From assembly GCA_031259805.1 (NCBI GenBank), contig JAIRKX010000042.1:1-7585 (forward strand): 7,585 bases of DNA, written 5' to 3'. Numbering within the stretch: the stretch's first letter is position 1; every line of letters begins with the position of its first letter. Position numbers and translations under genes: made by a program. This document shows positions 1-6,550 of the stretch, one piece after another. The DNA comes from Prevotellaceae bacterium (GTDB taxonomy: Bacteria; Bacteroidota; Bacteroidia; Bacteroidales; UBA932). Under the pieces are notes generated by a model. The model ran no database searches. It saw only the letters and a program-made list of their open reading frames with translations, and was not told the origin of the DNA.

Positions 1-120
1 GGAAATGATTTTCCCTTCCGAGGAAATGATTTTCCCACCCGAGGAAATGATTTTCCCACCCGAGGAAATGATTTTCCCACCCGAGGAAATGATTTTCCCA
101 CCCGAGGAAATGATTTTCCC
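1..120. repeat. Tandem array of a 21-bp unit (5 full copies plus 15 bp), cut by the left edge
   Basis: Units begin at 1, 22, 43, 64, 85 and 106. The last copy stops after 15 bp. Copies 2 to 5 are identical, and copy 1 differs only in the spacer (ttccga for acccga). Each unit holds GGAAA-TGAT-TTTCC, a 14-bp interrupted palindrome with 5-bp arms, followed by a 7-bp spacer. The array lies 91 bp past the kamA stop and continues off the left edge, so the true copy number is unknown. The length is a multiple of three and several frames stay open, so a coding origin is not fully excluded. There are no unique spacers, so it is not a CRISPR. Function unknown. Confidence 0.95.
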
Positions 121-211
121 TATGGGGATAGCCGGTCGCGGGTAGATAATTTCTATTGATATGTATGTCCTAACAGGCCATTTCCAAAATCTAAAATCCA
201 TTATCCAAGGG
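121..211. other. Intergenic stretch downstream of kamA, no clear feature
   Basis: This 91-bp gap separates the kamA stop from the 21-bp array. I see no tRNA, no ORF and no GC-rich hairpin followed by a T tract, so no intrinsic terminator can be called for the lysine operon here. It contains short A-rich direct repeats (aaaatc, tcca). The bases at 121-133 (tatggggatagcc) loosely resemble the 23-bp repeat core at the other end of the window, which may be chance. Confidence 0.5.
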
Positions 212-1453
212 CTATTTTGTTCCGTTTCTGGTTCTGCGGTCGAGGTGTTCGGGTTCGATGGAGAGCTCGTCGCCCCGCAGCAGAGCGGCGACGCCTCCTG
301 AGTGGCGGACGTGTTGGCAGGTTTTGCAGTGGCATTCGCTGGTATATCCTGCCGGTTGGGTATAGGTGGTGATAACGCCCTCGAAGTTGCGTAGCAGCAC
401 CCGTTCCGGGCTTTGCGAGATGAGGTAGGTGGGCATCACGGGGATTTTGCCGCCGCCGCCGGGTGCATCGACGACAAAGGTAGGTACGGCATAGCCCGAC
501 ACATGCCCGCGCAGGTTCTCGATAATCTCAATGCCCTTCGATACCGGCGTGCGAAAGTGCTCCAGCCCCATCGACAGGTCGCATTGGTAGATGTAATACG
601 GTCGGACGCGGATTTTGACCAGATCGCATACCAGCCGTTTCATCACTTCGGGGCAGTCGTTGACGCCGCGCAGCAGCACCGACTGATTGCCTAAGACGAT
701 GCCCGCGTTGGCCAGTTTTTCGCAGGCGGCTACCGATTCGGACGTGATTTCCTGCGAGTGATTGAAGTGAGTATTCAGCCAGATGGGGTGGTATTTTTTC
801 AGCATTGTCGTCAATTCGTCGGTAATCCGTTGTGGGCATACGACCGGCGTGCGTGTGCCGAGGCGGATGATTTCAACATGTGGTATGGCTCGCAGCCGGC
901 GGATGATGGACTCTAATTGTGCATCGCTTACCAGCAGCGCATCGCCGCCCGATAGCACCACATCGCGTACCTGCGGCGTGTGGGCGATGTAGTCAATCGC
1001 CCGGTCGATGCGTTCCTGCGGCGATTCGGCGTCGTGTTGCCCGACGATGCGTCGGCGCGTACAATGACGGCAATACATCGCACATTGGTCGGTGATCAGG
1101 AACAGCACGCGGTCGGGATAACGGTGCGTGAGTCCGGGCACGGGGGCGTCGGCGTCTTCGTGCAGGGGGTCGAGCAGGTCGGCTGTTGACCGGTGCAGTT
1201 CGGCGATGGTCGGTACGGCCTGTTTGCGCACGGGGCAGTAGGGGTCGTCCGGGTCGATCAGGGTTAAGTAATATGGCGTGATGGCCATCCGCAGAGTTTG
1301 TAGCGAGTCCTTGATGGCGGTTTCTTCCGCCGCTGTCAGGCAGAGCAACGCTTTCAGTTCGGCGAGGGTTTCAATCCGGTGCCGTACCTGCCATCGCCAG
1401 TCGTTCCATTCTGCGTCGGAGACGTTCGGGAACATGGTTTTTCGATTGTTCAT
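212..1453 (-). CDS. kamA: Lysine 2,3-aminomutase (radical SAM, PLP-dependent)
   Basis: Converts L-lysine to L-beta-lysine, the first step of lysine fermentation, in the cytoplasm. Numbering from the ATG at 1453 (413 aa), the sequence shows the radical-SAM cluster cysteines C124, C128 and C131 (CAMYCRHC), SGGD at 168-171, the PLP lysine K336 in DAPGGGGKIPVMP, the substrate-binding aspartates D292 and D329, and zinc cysteines C267, C374, C376 and C379. These match the clostridial enzyme one residue off. The two aspartates argue for lysine rather than glutamate as substrate, and the C-terminal zinc region argues against EpmB. An upstream in-frame TTG at 1474 would add seven residues. I prefer the ATG because the N-terminus (MNNRKTMFPNVSDAEWNDWR) then fits the family. 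It is last in the operon within this window, 82 bp after kdd. Confidence 0.96.
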   Translation of the reverse strand: MNNRKTMFPNVSDAEWNDWRWQVRHRIETLAELKALLCLTAAEETAIKDSLQTLRMAITPYYLTLIDPDDPYCPVRKQAVPTIAELHRSTADLLDPLHEDADAPVPGLTHRYPDRVLFLITDQCAMYCRHCTRRRIVGQHDAESPQERIDRAIDYIAHTPQVRDVVLSGGDALLVSDAQLESIIRRLRAIPHVEIIRLGTRTPVVCPQRITDELTTMLKKYHPIWLNTHFNHSQEITSESVAACEKLANAGIVLGNQSVLLRGVNDCPEVMKRLVCDLVKIRVRPYYIYQCDLSMGLEHFRTPVSKGIEIIENLRGHVSGYAVPTFVVDAPGGGGKIPVMPTYLISQSPERVLLRNFEGVITTYTQPAGYTSECHCKTCQHVRHSGGVAALLRGDELSIEPEHLDRRTRNGTK

Positions 1454-1535
1454 ATCGTTATTCGTGAAACGCAAGGCGTGATTTGTGGAGGCGTTCTCTT
1501 AGCACCATTGCCGACGCTATATCGTGGCTTGTGTA

Positions 1536-2579
1536 TTACGCATATAATTCTGTAAATACTGTGCGTAGCTTGTCGCTTTCGCGCAGGAGTTCCAGGGTGA
1601 TTTCCGCATGGCCTCGGGTGTAGCCGTTGCCGACGATCATCGTTACGTCGCTGCCGACGCCCTCTGCGCCTAATGCGGCTTTGGTAAAGCTGGTGGCCAT
1701 TGAGAAGAAGTAGACTGTGCCGGTGTTTTTCGTACAGAGGATGCTCGTCATTTCCGTGTCGGGAATGTTGACGTTATTGATTGTGATGTCGGCCATTTTA
1801 CCGTCGGTGAGTTCCGTCATTTTTTCCATCACGGGTACGGGCTGTGTGGCGTCGGCAGCGAATACGGCATCGCAAAATCCCAGCTCCGTCAGGCGTCGTG
1901 TACTCTTTTCGCTATGGCATAATCCGATTACTTTGCCCGTAACGCCCGCACGTTTCTTTGCTTCGTAGCAGCACAGCATGCCCGACTTCCCGCCTGCGCC
2001 GATGATCAGTACCGTGTCGCCCGGCTTGACTAATTTGGCTGTCTGCGCCGGCGCTCCGGCCACGTCGAGCGCCGAGAGGGCGAGGTTCTCCGGCATGTCG
2101 GGCGGTATTTTAGCGTAGATGCCGCTTTCAAACAGAATCGCTTTCCCGTCGATATCTACCTGATCGCTTTCGGGGCGGATGTCTTTGATTTGGTCAATCC
2201 GCAACGGCGTCAACGAAAGCGACACCAGTGTGGCGATTTTATCGCCCACGTTTAAGTCTATTTTGCCCCGCAACGCGTCGCCTATTTGTTCGACCATGCC
2301 CAGCAGCATCCCGCCAGAACCGGTTACCGGATTGCGATGTTTACCTTGCTTCGCCACGATGTCGAGCATGATGTCGGCAATCTTCGCCTTATCGCCACCG
2401 GCCTGTTCTTTGATTTGCGTGAAGCTGGCCGAGTCGATATTTAATGTTTTGACGTCAATCAGGATTTCATTGTCATAAATTTCATCCATATTGTTGTCTA
2501 CTTTGTTTGCCGGCTGTGGCAGCACGCCCGCCGGCTCAATGACGCGATGCGTCCCGTACTTGTTGCCTTTCTTTTGCAT
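1536..2579 (-). CDS. kdd: L-erythro-3,5-diaminohexanoate dehydrogenase
   Basis: Oxidises and deaminates L-erythro-3,5-diaminohexanoate to 5-amino-3-oxohexanoate with NAD(P)+, releasing ammonia. At 347 aa it is full length for the family. The N-terminus (KGNKYGTHRVIEPAGVLPQP) and the segment NPVTGSGGMLLG at 83-94 are as I recall the Fusobacterium enzyme. A nucleotide-binding loop GAGGKSG lies at 194-200 after a hydrophobic beta strand, typical of a medium-chain-dehydrogenase Rossmann domain. SMATSFTKAALGAEGVG at 293-309 is also conserved by recall. It starts 27 bp after kce, and kce, kdd and kamA are transcribed in that order, which supports the assignment. There is no Shine-Dalgarno before the ATG. 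Few other dehydrogenases share this N-terminus, so the call is firm. Confidence 0.95.
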   Translation of the reverse strand: MQKKGNKYGTHRVIEPAGVLPQPANKVDNNMDEIYDNEILIDVKTLNIDSASFTQIKEQAGGDKAKIADIMLDIVAKQGKHRNPVTGSGGMLLGMVEQIGDALRGKIDLNVGDKIATLVSLSLTPLRIDQIKDIRPESDQVDIDGKAILFESGIYAKIPPDMPENLALSALDVAGAPAQTAKLVKPGDTVLIIGAGGKSGMLCCYEAKKRAGVTGKVIGLCHSEKSTRRLTELGFCDAVFAADATQPVPVMEKMTELTDGKMADITINNVNIPDTEMTSILCTKNTGTVYFFSMATSFTKAALGAEGVGSDVTMIVGNGYTRGHAEITLELLRESDKLRTVFTELYA

Positions 2580-2581
2580 GG

Positions 2582-2629
2582 CTCTGTTGTTGATTTGTAG
2601 AGTTGCTTATTTGTTGGTTTGTGGAGTTG
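2582..2629 (-). repeat. Imperfect 24-bp tandem duplication across the kce-kdd junction
   Basis: On the minus strand two 24-bp units, 2629-2606 and 2605-2582, agree at 19 of 24 positions. Both share CAACTC, ACAAA and CAACAA blocks. The first unit encodes the last residues of Kce and its stop codon. The second fills most of the intergenic gap before kdd. This looks like slippage or an old duplication that added a short tail to Kce. Confidence 0.7.
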
Positions 2630-3467
2630 TTCCTGCACGCTGTACCCCGCAGGCAATTCCTAATTCTCTCCTTGCTTCGTCTGGGGTGGCTATCTGGCGG
2701 CCAAATTCGCCGGCAAGGCGGACGACCTTGGCGACCAACTCGCCGTTCGACGCCGCCTGCACGCCTTTCGAGAGATAGACATTGTCTTCAAAGCCCACGC
2801 GCACATGACCGCCGTCGATAATCGCCAGCGCCGCGAGCGGAAATTCGTAGCGACCGATGCCGGCGACCGTATAGGTAGCGTCGGCGGGGATGCTGCCGCG
2901 CAGGAATACGAAATCGCGGATGTCTCCGCCGATGCCGCCGTTGACGCCCATCACAAAGTCGAAGTGCATCGGCGAGCGGATAAAGCCCTGTCGCGCCAGC
3001 CGGAGCGCCATATCAATCATACTTTTGTCGAACACCTCCAACTCTGGTTTGATGCCGCGTTCGATCATTCGTTGCCCGAAATATTTGATGGTGTTTTCGG
3101 TATTCTCAAAAATCTCGTCGCCGCCGAAGTTCAGCGTACCACAATCGAGCGTGGCCATTTCGGGATATAGTTCGGTCGGCTGCAGGCGCTCGTCGAGGCT
3201 CATACCCACCGCCCCGCCGGTCGACGGCTGAATAATCACATCGGGGCACGCGCCGCGGATGGCGTCGATGATTTCTGCAAATCGCGCTTTGTCTTGCGTA
3301 GGTGTGCCGTCGTCGGTGCGCACATGCAGGTGGATGATGCTCGCGCCGGCATCGCACGCCGACCGTGCTTCGCGCACAAATTCATCCTTCGTATAGGGCA
3401 CGGCGGGATTCATCGCCTTCGTTACTTCCGCGCCGGAAATAGCGGCTGTAATAATCAATTTTTTCAT
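2607..3467 (-). CDS. kce: 3-keto-5-aminohexanoate cleavage enzyme
   Basis: A zinc-dependent enzyme of the BKACE (DUF849) family. It exchanges 5-amino-3-oxohexanoate with acetyl-CoA to give L-3-aminobutyryl-CoA and acetoacetate. The 286-aa protein is a TIM-barrel type. The metal histidines H46 and H48 are in HLHVR, and E227 in RVGFEDN is the third ligand. Other residues matching those described for the Cloacimonas enzyme are E14, S82 (in QPSTGG), a glutamate at 142 or 144 (PELEVFD) and R223. The last 14 or so residues (from CGVQRAG to the end) are a weakly conserved tail, partly encoded by the 24-bp duplication. It begins 19 bp after kal. Other BKACE members use different keto acids, but the neighbours fix the substrate here. 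Confidence 0.95.
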   Translation of the reverse strand: MKKLIITAAISGAEVTKAMNPAVPYTKDEFVREARSACDAGASIIHLHVRTDDGTPTQDKARFAEIIDAIRGACPDVIIQPSTGGAVGMSLDERLQPTELYPEMATLDCGTLNFGGDEIFENTENTIKYFGQRMIERGIKPELEVFDKSMIDMALRLARQGFIRSPMHFDFVMGVNGGIGGDIRDFVFLRGSIPADATYTVAGIGRYEFPLAALAIIDGGHVRVGFEDNVYLSKGVQAASNGELVAKVVRLAGEFGRQIATPDEARRELGIACGVQRAGTTPQTNK

Positions 3468-3486
3468 CGTCGACCGTATTATTTTG

Positions 3487-3900
3487 TTACCATTTCCGTT
3501 TCCGTTGACAGGTAATAGGCACGACGCATGTGCCGCTAGCCCGACAGATCACCACCGGCTCGTCGAGCACATCGGCTGCCGACGGACTGATGGCCGTGCG
3601 CGGGATAATCACCTTCCGCGCCTCGAAGCGCATTTTGCGGGACGTCTTTCCTACCTGCGTAATTTCCCCGACGGCTTCGATAAAATCGCCGATGTACACA
3701 GGCACTAAAAATTCGATGTTGTCGTAAGCACAGAACAGCCCTTCGTCGCCATCGTGCGTAATTAAGAGTTCGGTTGCTACGTCGCCGAACAGTTGCAGTA
3801 TTTTTGCGCCGTCGACGAGGTTGCCGCCGTAGTGGGCGTCGTGCGCGCTCATGCGAACACGAATCATAGAGGTTATTGTTTCCATATTTAGAATTAACAT
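3487..3900 (-). CDS. kal: 3-aminobutyryl-CoA ammonia-lyase
   Basis: Removes ammonia from L-3-aminobutyryl-CoA to give crotonyl-CoA. It is a small hotdog-fold protein of 137 aa. MIRVRMSAHDAHYGGNLVDG at 12-31 and the later blocks DEGLFCAYDNIEFLVPV and CRASGTCVVP are as I recall the fusobacterial Kal. The start is uncertain. The ATG at 3900 overlaps the CoA-transferase stop by 7 bp (ATGTTAA), which suggests translational coupling. In-frame ATGs at 3885 and 3867 are alternatives, and the last matches the N-terminus I recall for the family. The basic end (QRKRKW) is unremarkable. Confidence 0.93.
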   Translation of the reverse strand: MLILNMETITSMIRVRMSAHDAHYGGNLVDGAKILQLFGDVATELLITHDGDEGLFCAYDNIEFLVPVYIGDFIEAVGEITQVGKTSRKMRFEARKVIIPRTAISPSAADVLDEPVVICRASGTCVVPITCQRKRKW

Positions 3901-4541
3901 ATATAATCAATGAATATAGCCGGCGTATGCACCTGCTCCGGCTCAAAGAATCCGACGGGTTCTATCCGCTCCGCTTCGGCGATGACCACTTCGGCAGCCA
4001 TTGCCATCAAGGGATTGAAGACGCGCGCCGTGCCTTTATAAAAAAGATTGCCATCTGTATCGGCAATGTTTGCCGCGATCAGCGCCATGTCGGCGCGCAA
4101 GGGCATTTCCAACAGATAGGTTTTTCCGTCGACCGTTATTTTTTCCTTACCCTGTTCGACCAGCGTCCCCAGACCGGTAGGGGTCAACACGCCGCCCAGT
4201 CCGGCGCCGCCCGAACGTACACGCTCGGCCAGCGTCCCCTGCGGACTAAACTCAACGTCGAGCGTCCCGGCGTTCATTTGTTCAATCGTATCGGGATTAG
4301 TTCCGATATGCGAGGTGATGACTTTTTTCACTTGTCGGTTTGCGATTAAGCGCCCCAGACCCCTGTCGGGGTATGCCGTATCGCTGCAGATAATCGTCAG
4401 GTCGCGTACGGGGGATTGCAGCAGCTGCGCAATAATCTTGTGCGGGCTTCCGTTGGCCAAAAACCCGCCGATCATTAACGTCATGCCGCTTTGTATTTTC
4501 GCCGCTGCCTGTTCGGGTGTTATAATTTTGATATTTTTCAC
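3894..4541 (-). CDS. atoD: CoA-transferase subunit A (butyrate/acetoacetate type)
   Basis: The alpha subunit of a family I CoA transferase. In this pathway it should move CoA from butyryl-CoA to acetoacetate, giving butyrate and acetoacetyl-CoA. At 215 aa it is complete. The glycine-rich family signature is at 18-33 (SGMTLMIGGFLANGSP), SHIGTNPDT at 77-85, and GGAGLGGVLTPTGLGT at 111-126. The start codon is GTG, chosen because MKNIKIITPEQAA gives the normal N-terminus. It is the first gene of the lysine operon, 20 nt from a good -7 box, and overlaps kal. The beta subunit, which carries the catalytic glutamate, is not in this window, so this chain alone should not be active. Exact substrate is inferred from neighbours; acetate or acetoacetate CoA transferases look alike. 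Confidence 0.92.
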   Translation of the reverse strand: MKNIKIITPEQAAAKIQSGMTLMIGGFLANGSPHKIIAQLLQSPVRDLTIICSDTAYPDRGLGRLIANRQVKKVITSHIGTNPDTIEQMNAGTLDVEFSPQGTLAERVRSGGAGLGGVLTPTGLGTLVEQGKEKITVDGKTYLLEMPLRADMALIAANIADTDGNLFYKGTARVFNPLMAMAAEVVIAEAERIEPVGFFEPEQVHTPAIFIDYIC

Positions 4542-4561
4542 TAAAATTTAAATCTTAATTA

Positions 4562-4592
4562 CAAAATTATAATTTTTTTCTCAAAAAACAAA
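4562..4592 (-). promoter_or_regulatory. Bacteroidota-type promoter for the lysine operon
   Basis: Read on the minus strand, TTTG at 4592-4589 is followed by 19 nt and then TAATTTTG at 4569-4562. This matches the Bacteroidota consensus (TTTG near -33, TAnnTTTG near -7) in sequence and spacing. The GTG start of the CoA-transferase gene is 20 nt beyond the -7 box, so the leader would be short. The stretch is strongly AT-rich, so a chance match to part of it is possible. Confidence 0.6.
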
Positions 4593-4603
4593 AAAATTAT
4601 AAG

Positions 4604-4634
4604 TAAATATGAATTATGAGTTATGAATTATGAG
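4604..4634. repeat. Short period-7 AT-rich repeat
   Basis: Heptamers gaattat (4611), gagttat (4618), gaattat (4625) and a partial gag follow a degenerate taaatat (4604). The 12-mer atgaattatgag therefore occurs twice, 14 bp apart (4609 and 4623). It sits between the operon promoter and the palindromic element. I see no gene in it. Confidence 0.7.
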
Positions 4635-4643
4635 ATGCAAGAC

Positions 4644-4767
4644 GCCTGCAGGAGATGAGGAGATGAAAGGACGACAGCTCTCTGTGCCTTCTCTGCGTAA
4701 CATTTCCCCAAATTACGCTGAGGGCTGTCGTCCTTTCATCTCCTTTCATCTTTTCATCTCTACAGGC
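4644..4767. repeat. 124-bp imperfect palindrome overlapping the namZ stop codon
   Basis: Bases 4659-4678 (ggagatgaaagg...) are the exact reverse complement of 4724-4743, a 20-bp perfect stem. Outward, the arms continue imperfectly to tips GCCTGCA (4644-4650) and TACAGGC (4761-4767), 6 of 7 complementary. Inward, gcgtaa (4695-4700) pairs with ttacgc (4713-4718), extended past one mismatch by ctc/gag. The right arm carries three 10-bp repeats (tcctttcatc twice, then a variant) and the left arm two ggagatga copies. No T tract follows on either strand, so it is not a standard intrinsic terminator. A MITE-like or REP-like element, or an unusual transcript-end hairpin, is possible. Confidence 0.85.
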
Positions 4768-5995
4768 ATGCTTCACCTGAAGCGTACAGCAGATACTTTG
4801 TCCGTAACGTCTTGAAGGCTTCTATTTCTTGCTGCCATGAAGCGCGGATGCCGGCGGCGCTCATGCCTTGTTCGATTTGTCGACGGATACGGTCTGTGCC
4901 GCAGAGTTTGTAAAAGAAATCGGTAAAAAATGCCGTTTGGGGCGAATAGCATTGCCGGGCGTCAATTAGCCATTGCAAGAGGAGTTGCCCGTGGTTGGCC
5001 GGTTCGTGGATGGGAAAATGCTGTAAGTCGACGCCGAAACAGGGTGTATTCATAAATGGCGGACGTTGCGCCGCAGGCCTGCTCACCGGCGTGAAGGAAA
5101 AAGAATAACACGATTGGAACGACGGATGTCCGAACACCTCAAACGGCGTGTCTGTGCCGCGTCCGACGCTGACTACCGTGCCTTCAAACAGGCACAGCGA
5201 TGGATAAAGATATACCGCCTGCATGGTTGGCAAGTTGGGCGACGGGCCGACCGGTAGCCGGTATCGTGTTTGATGCGTGTAACCGGTACAGGGCACGACC
5301 GTCAGGCGACATGAGACGCCCTCGCGAAGCCATCCTTCGCCATTAATCATGCCGGCCAGTTCGCCCAGCGTCATACCGTGTACAATGGGAATGGGATGCA
5401 TGCCGACAAACGACCGGTAAGTCGATTCCAACACCGGTCCATCGACATAAAAACCGTTGGGATTCGGGCGGTCTAATACCACAAGCGGAAGGTCATTTTC
5501 GGCGCAGGATTCCATGACGTAGTGCATGGTCGAAAGGTAAGTGTAAAAACGGACGCCGACATCCTGCATATCGAACAACATGCAGTCAAGACCCTGTAAC
5601 TGCACCGGCAGCGGCTTGACATGCCGGCCATAGAGCGATACGATTTCGATGCCCGTAGTCGCGTCGGTCGTAGTGACGAGATGTTCGCCGGCCTCAGCCA
5701 TACCGCGGAAACCGTGCTCCGGTGCAAAGATGCGCACCACATTAACGCCTTCCGCCAACAGCACATCCACCAGATGCCGCGTGCCAACGATTGACGTGTG
5801 ATTCGCCGTAACGCCCACCCGCTTACCCCGCAGCAGCGGCAACCAGACGTCTACCTGCTCCGCACCGGTTTTTAGCGGGCAATCGGCAGTAGCAGGCGGC
5901 AGTTTACAGTCGGTAGTGGCAGTAGGCAACAGCAGCAGTAACAGTATTGCCCACTGCTTTAGCAGCGGGACATTAGGCAGTCTTTTTTTTATCAT
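4760..5995 (-). CDS. namZ: Exported DUF1343 protein, NamZ-like exo-beta-N-acetylmuramidase
   Basis: The family cleaves terminal N-acetylmuramic acid from peptidoglycan fragments, freeing it for uptake. The 411-aa protein has a basic N-terminus (MIKKRLPNVPLLKQ), a hydrophobic stretch at about 15-27, then mature sequence, so it is probably exported to the periplasm or beyond. The cysteines at 30 and 39 lack a lipobox, so a lipoprotein is doubtful. Family motifs are GVTANHTS at 61-68, APEHGFRG at 91-98 with the likely catalytic glutamate E93, DMQDVGVRFYTYLSTM at 142-157, DRPNPNG at 175-181 and PSPNLPTM at 251-258. The end runs past the usual KYLLY by seven residues, which lie at the edge of a palindromic element. 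It starts 36 bp after the barrel gene. Whether it is a strict muramidase cannot be told from sequence. Confidence 0.9.
   Translation of the reverse strand: MIKKRLPNVPLLKQWAILLLLLLPTATTDCKLPPATADCPLKTGAEQVDVWLPLLRGKRVGVTANHTSIVGTRHLVDVLLAEGVNVVRIFAPEHGFRGMAEAGEHLVTTTDATTGIEIVSLYGRHVKPLPVQLQGLDCMLFDMQDVGVRFYTYLSTMHYVMESCAENDLPLVVLDRPNPNGFYVDGPVLESTYRSFVGMHPIPIVHGMTLGELAGMINGEGWLREGVSCRLTVVPCTGYTHQTRYRLPVGPSPNLPTMQAVYLYPSLCLFEGTVVSVGRGTDTPFEVFGHPSFQSCYSFSFTPVSRPAAQRPPFMNTPCFGVDLQHFPIHEPANHGQLLLQWLIDARQCYSPQTAFFTDFFYKLCGTDRIRRQIEQGMSAAGIRASWQQEIEAFKTLRTKYLLYASGEACL
5885..5940. repeat. Degenerate CAGT-rich short repeat inside the namZ leader region
   Basis: CAGT recurs at 5887, 5900, 5907 and 5920 with a TAGT variant at 5914, at spacings near 7 or multiples. 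The encoded peptide after the hydrophobic stretch is itself repetitive (ATTDCKLPP then ATADCPLK). It resembles expansion of a simple repeat within the poorly constrained linker after the signal peptide. Confidence 0.45.
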
Positions 5996-6031
5996 ATCGT
6001 GATGTGTGATGCAAACGCCTTATACTTCACA

Positions 6032-6538
6032 TTAAAACGTGTACCGCACCGTAACCGCGATATTTGGGCTAAATTTAAGATAGCCGTAGCCAATCAGGTA
6101 AATCTTCGGGTTGAGGTCGAAGGCAAAGCATAGCGGGATGTCCGACAGCTTATATTCCAGTCCGGCGATCCCGTCGGCGGCAAAGAGGAAGGAACTGTTT
6201 CGGCTGATTAGCGCGCCGGCAGTAGCTCCCGGCCCTATGTACCACGACAGGCCGTCGGCATTAGGCCATGCGTGATGAAACTCGTACAGGGCTGTGGCGC
6301 GTAACGACATGTCGTTCGGATGAATAATATCCAAATCAACAATCCCTTCGAGCGCGTGGTCGGGCGTAACAAATTGCTTGTAGCTGACGCCAATCATAGT
6401 ACCGATACGCCCGCCGACAGCTCGTTCGTAATATTGCGCCTGCAGCGACGACAGCCCGATGGTCATCATCAGGACTATGACCGCGATTCTTTTGATGCAT
6501 GCGGCATTCCGCCGAATAAAGTAGTAGATAGAATACAT
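6032..6538 (-). CDS. Small secreted outer-membrane beta-barrel-like protein, function unknown
   Basis: I do not recognise a specific family. The 168-aa protein has a long positive N-terminus (MYSIYYFIRRNAACIKR), a hydrophobic segment at 18-30 and a good signal peptidase I site after A34 (SSLQA, then QYY). The mature part of about 134 residues alternates polar and hydrophobic residues, with glycine and aromatic residues at strand-like spacing. It ends in an aromatic phenylalanine (AVTVRYTF), the usual C-terminal signal for outer-membrane barrel assembly. The size would fit a small barrel of about eight strands. It lies 12 bp after deoC and 36 bp before namZ, so it is probably co-transcribed with both. 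A role in envelope passage or binding of the NamZ substrate is speculation. Confidence 0.8.
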   Translation of the reverse strand: MYSIYYFIRRNAACIKRIAVIVLMMTIGLSSLQAQYYERAVGGRIGTMIGVSYKQFVTPDHALEGIVDLDIIHPNDMSLRATALYEFHHAWPNADGLSWYIGPGATAGALISRNSSFLFAADGIAGLEYKLSDIPLCFAFDLNPKIYLIGYGYLKFSPNIAVTVRYTF

Positions 6539-6550
6539 ATTGGTGAACGG

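Noticed and set aside
1..120. CRISPR array
   Set aside because: The units are direct tandem copies with no unique spacers of 25-45 bp, and there are no cas genes.
2..145. Open + strand frame through the 21-bp array encoding a heptapeptide repeat (EMIFPPE), ending at a TAG at 143
   Set aside because: A 21-bp unit without stops opens several frames automatically. Two + frames and minus frames are open too. All other genes here are on the minus strand. The left edge hides any start, so this is unproven rather than disproved.
212..1453. EpmB or glutamate 2,3-aminomutase instead of lysine 2,3-aminomutase
   Set aside because: The C-terminal zinc cysteines and both lysine-binding aspartates are present, and the neighbours are lysine-fermentation genes.
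4644..4767. Standard rho-independent terminator for namZ
   Set aside because: The stem is long with a 45-nt loop, and no T tract follows the stem on the minus strand.
4630..4815. 61-aa + strand ORF over the palindromic element
   Set aside because: It runs through the inverted repeat and into the namZ 3' end antisense, with no recognisable domain. It is best explained as a chance frame.
4760..5995. NamZ homologue as a lipoprotein via C30 or C39
   Set aside because: The residues before each cysteine (TTD, TAD) do not fit a lipobox.
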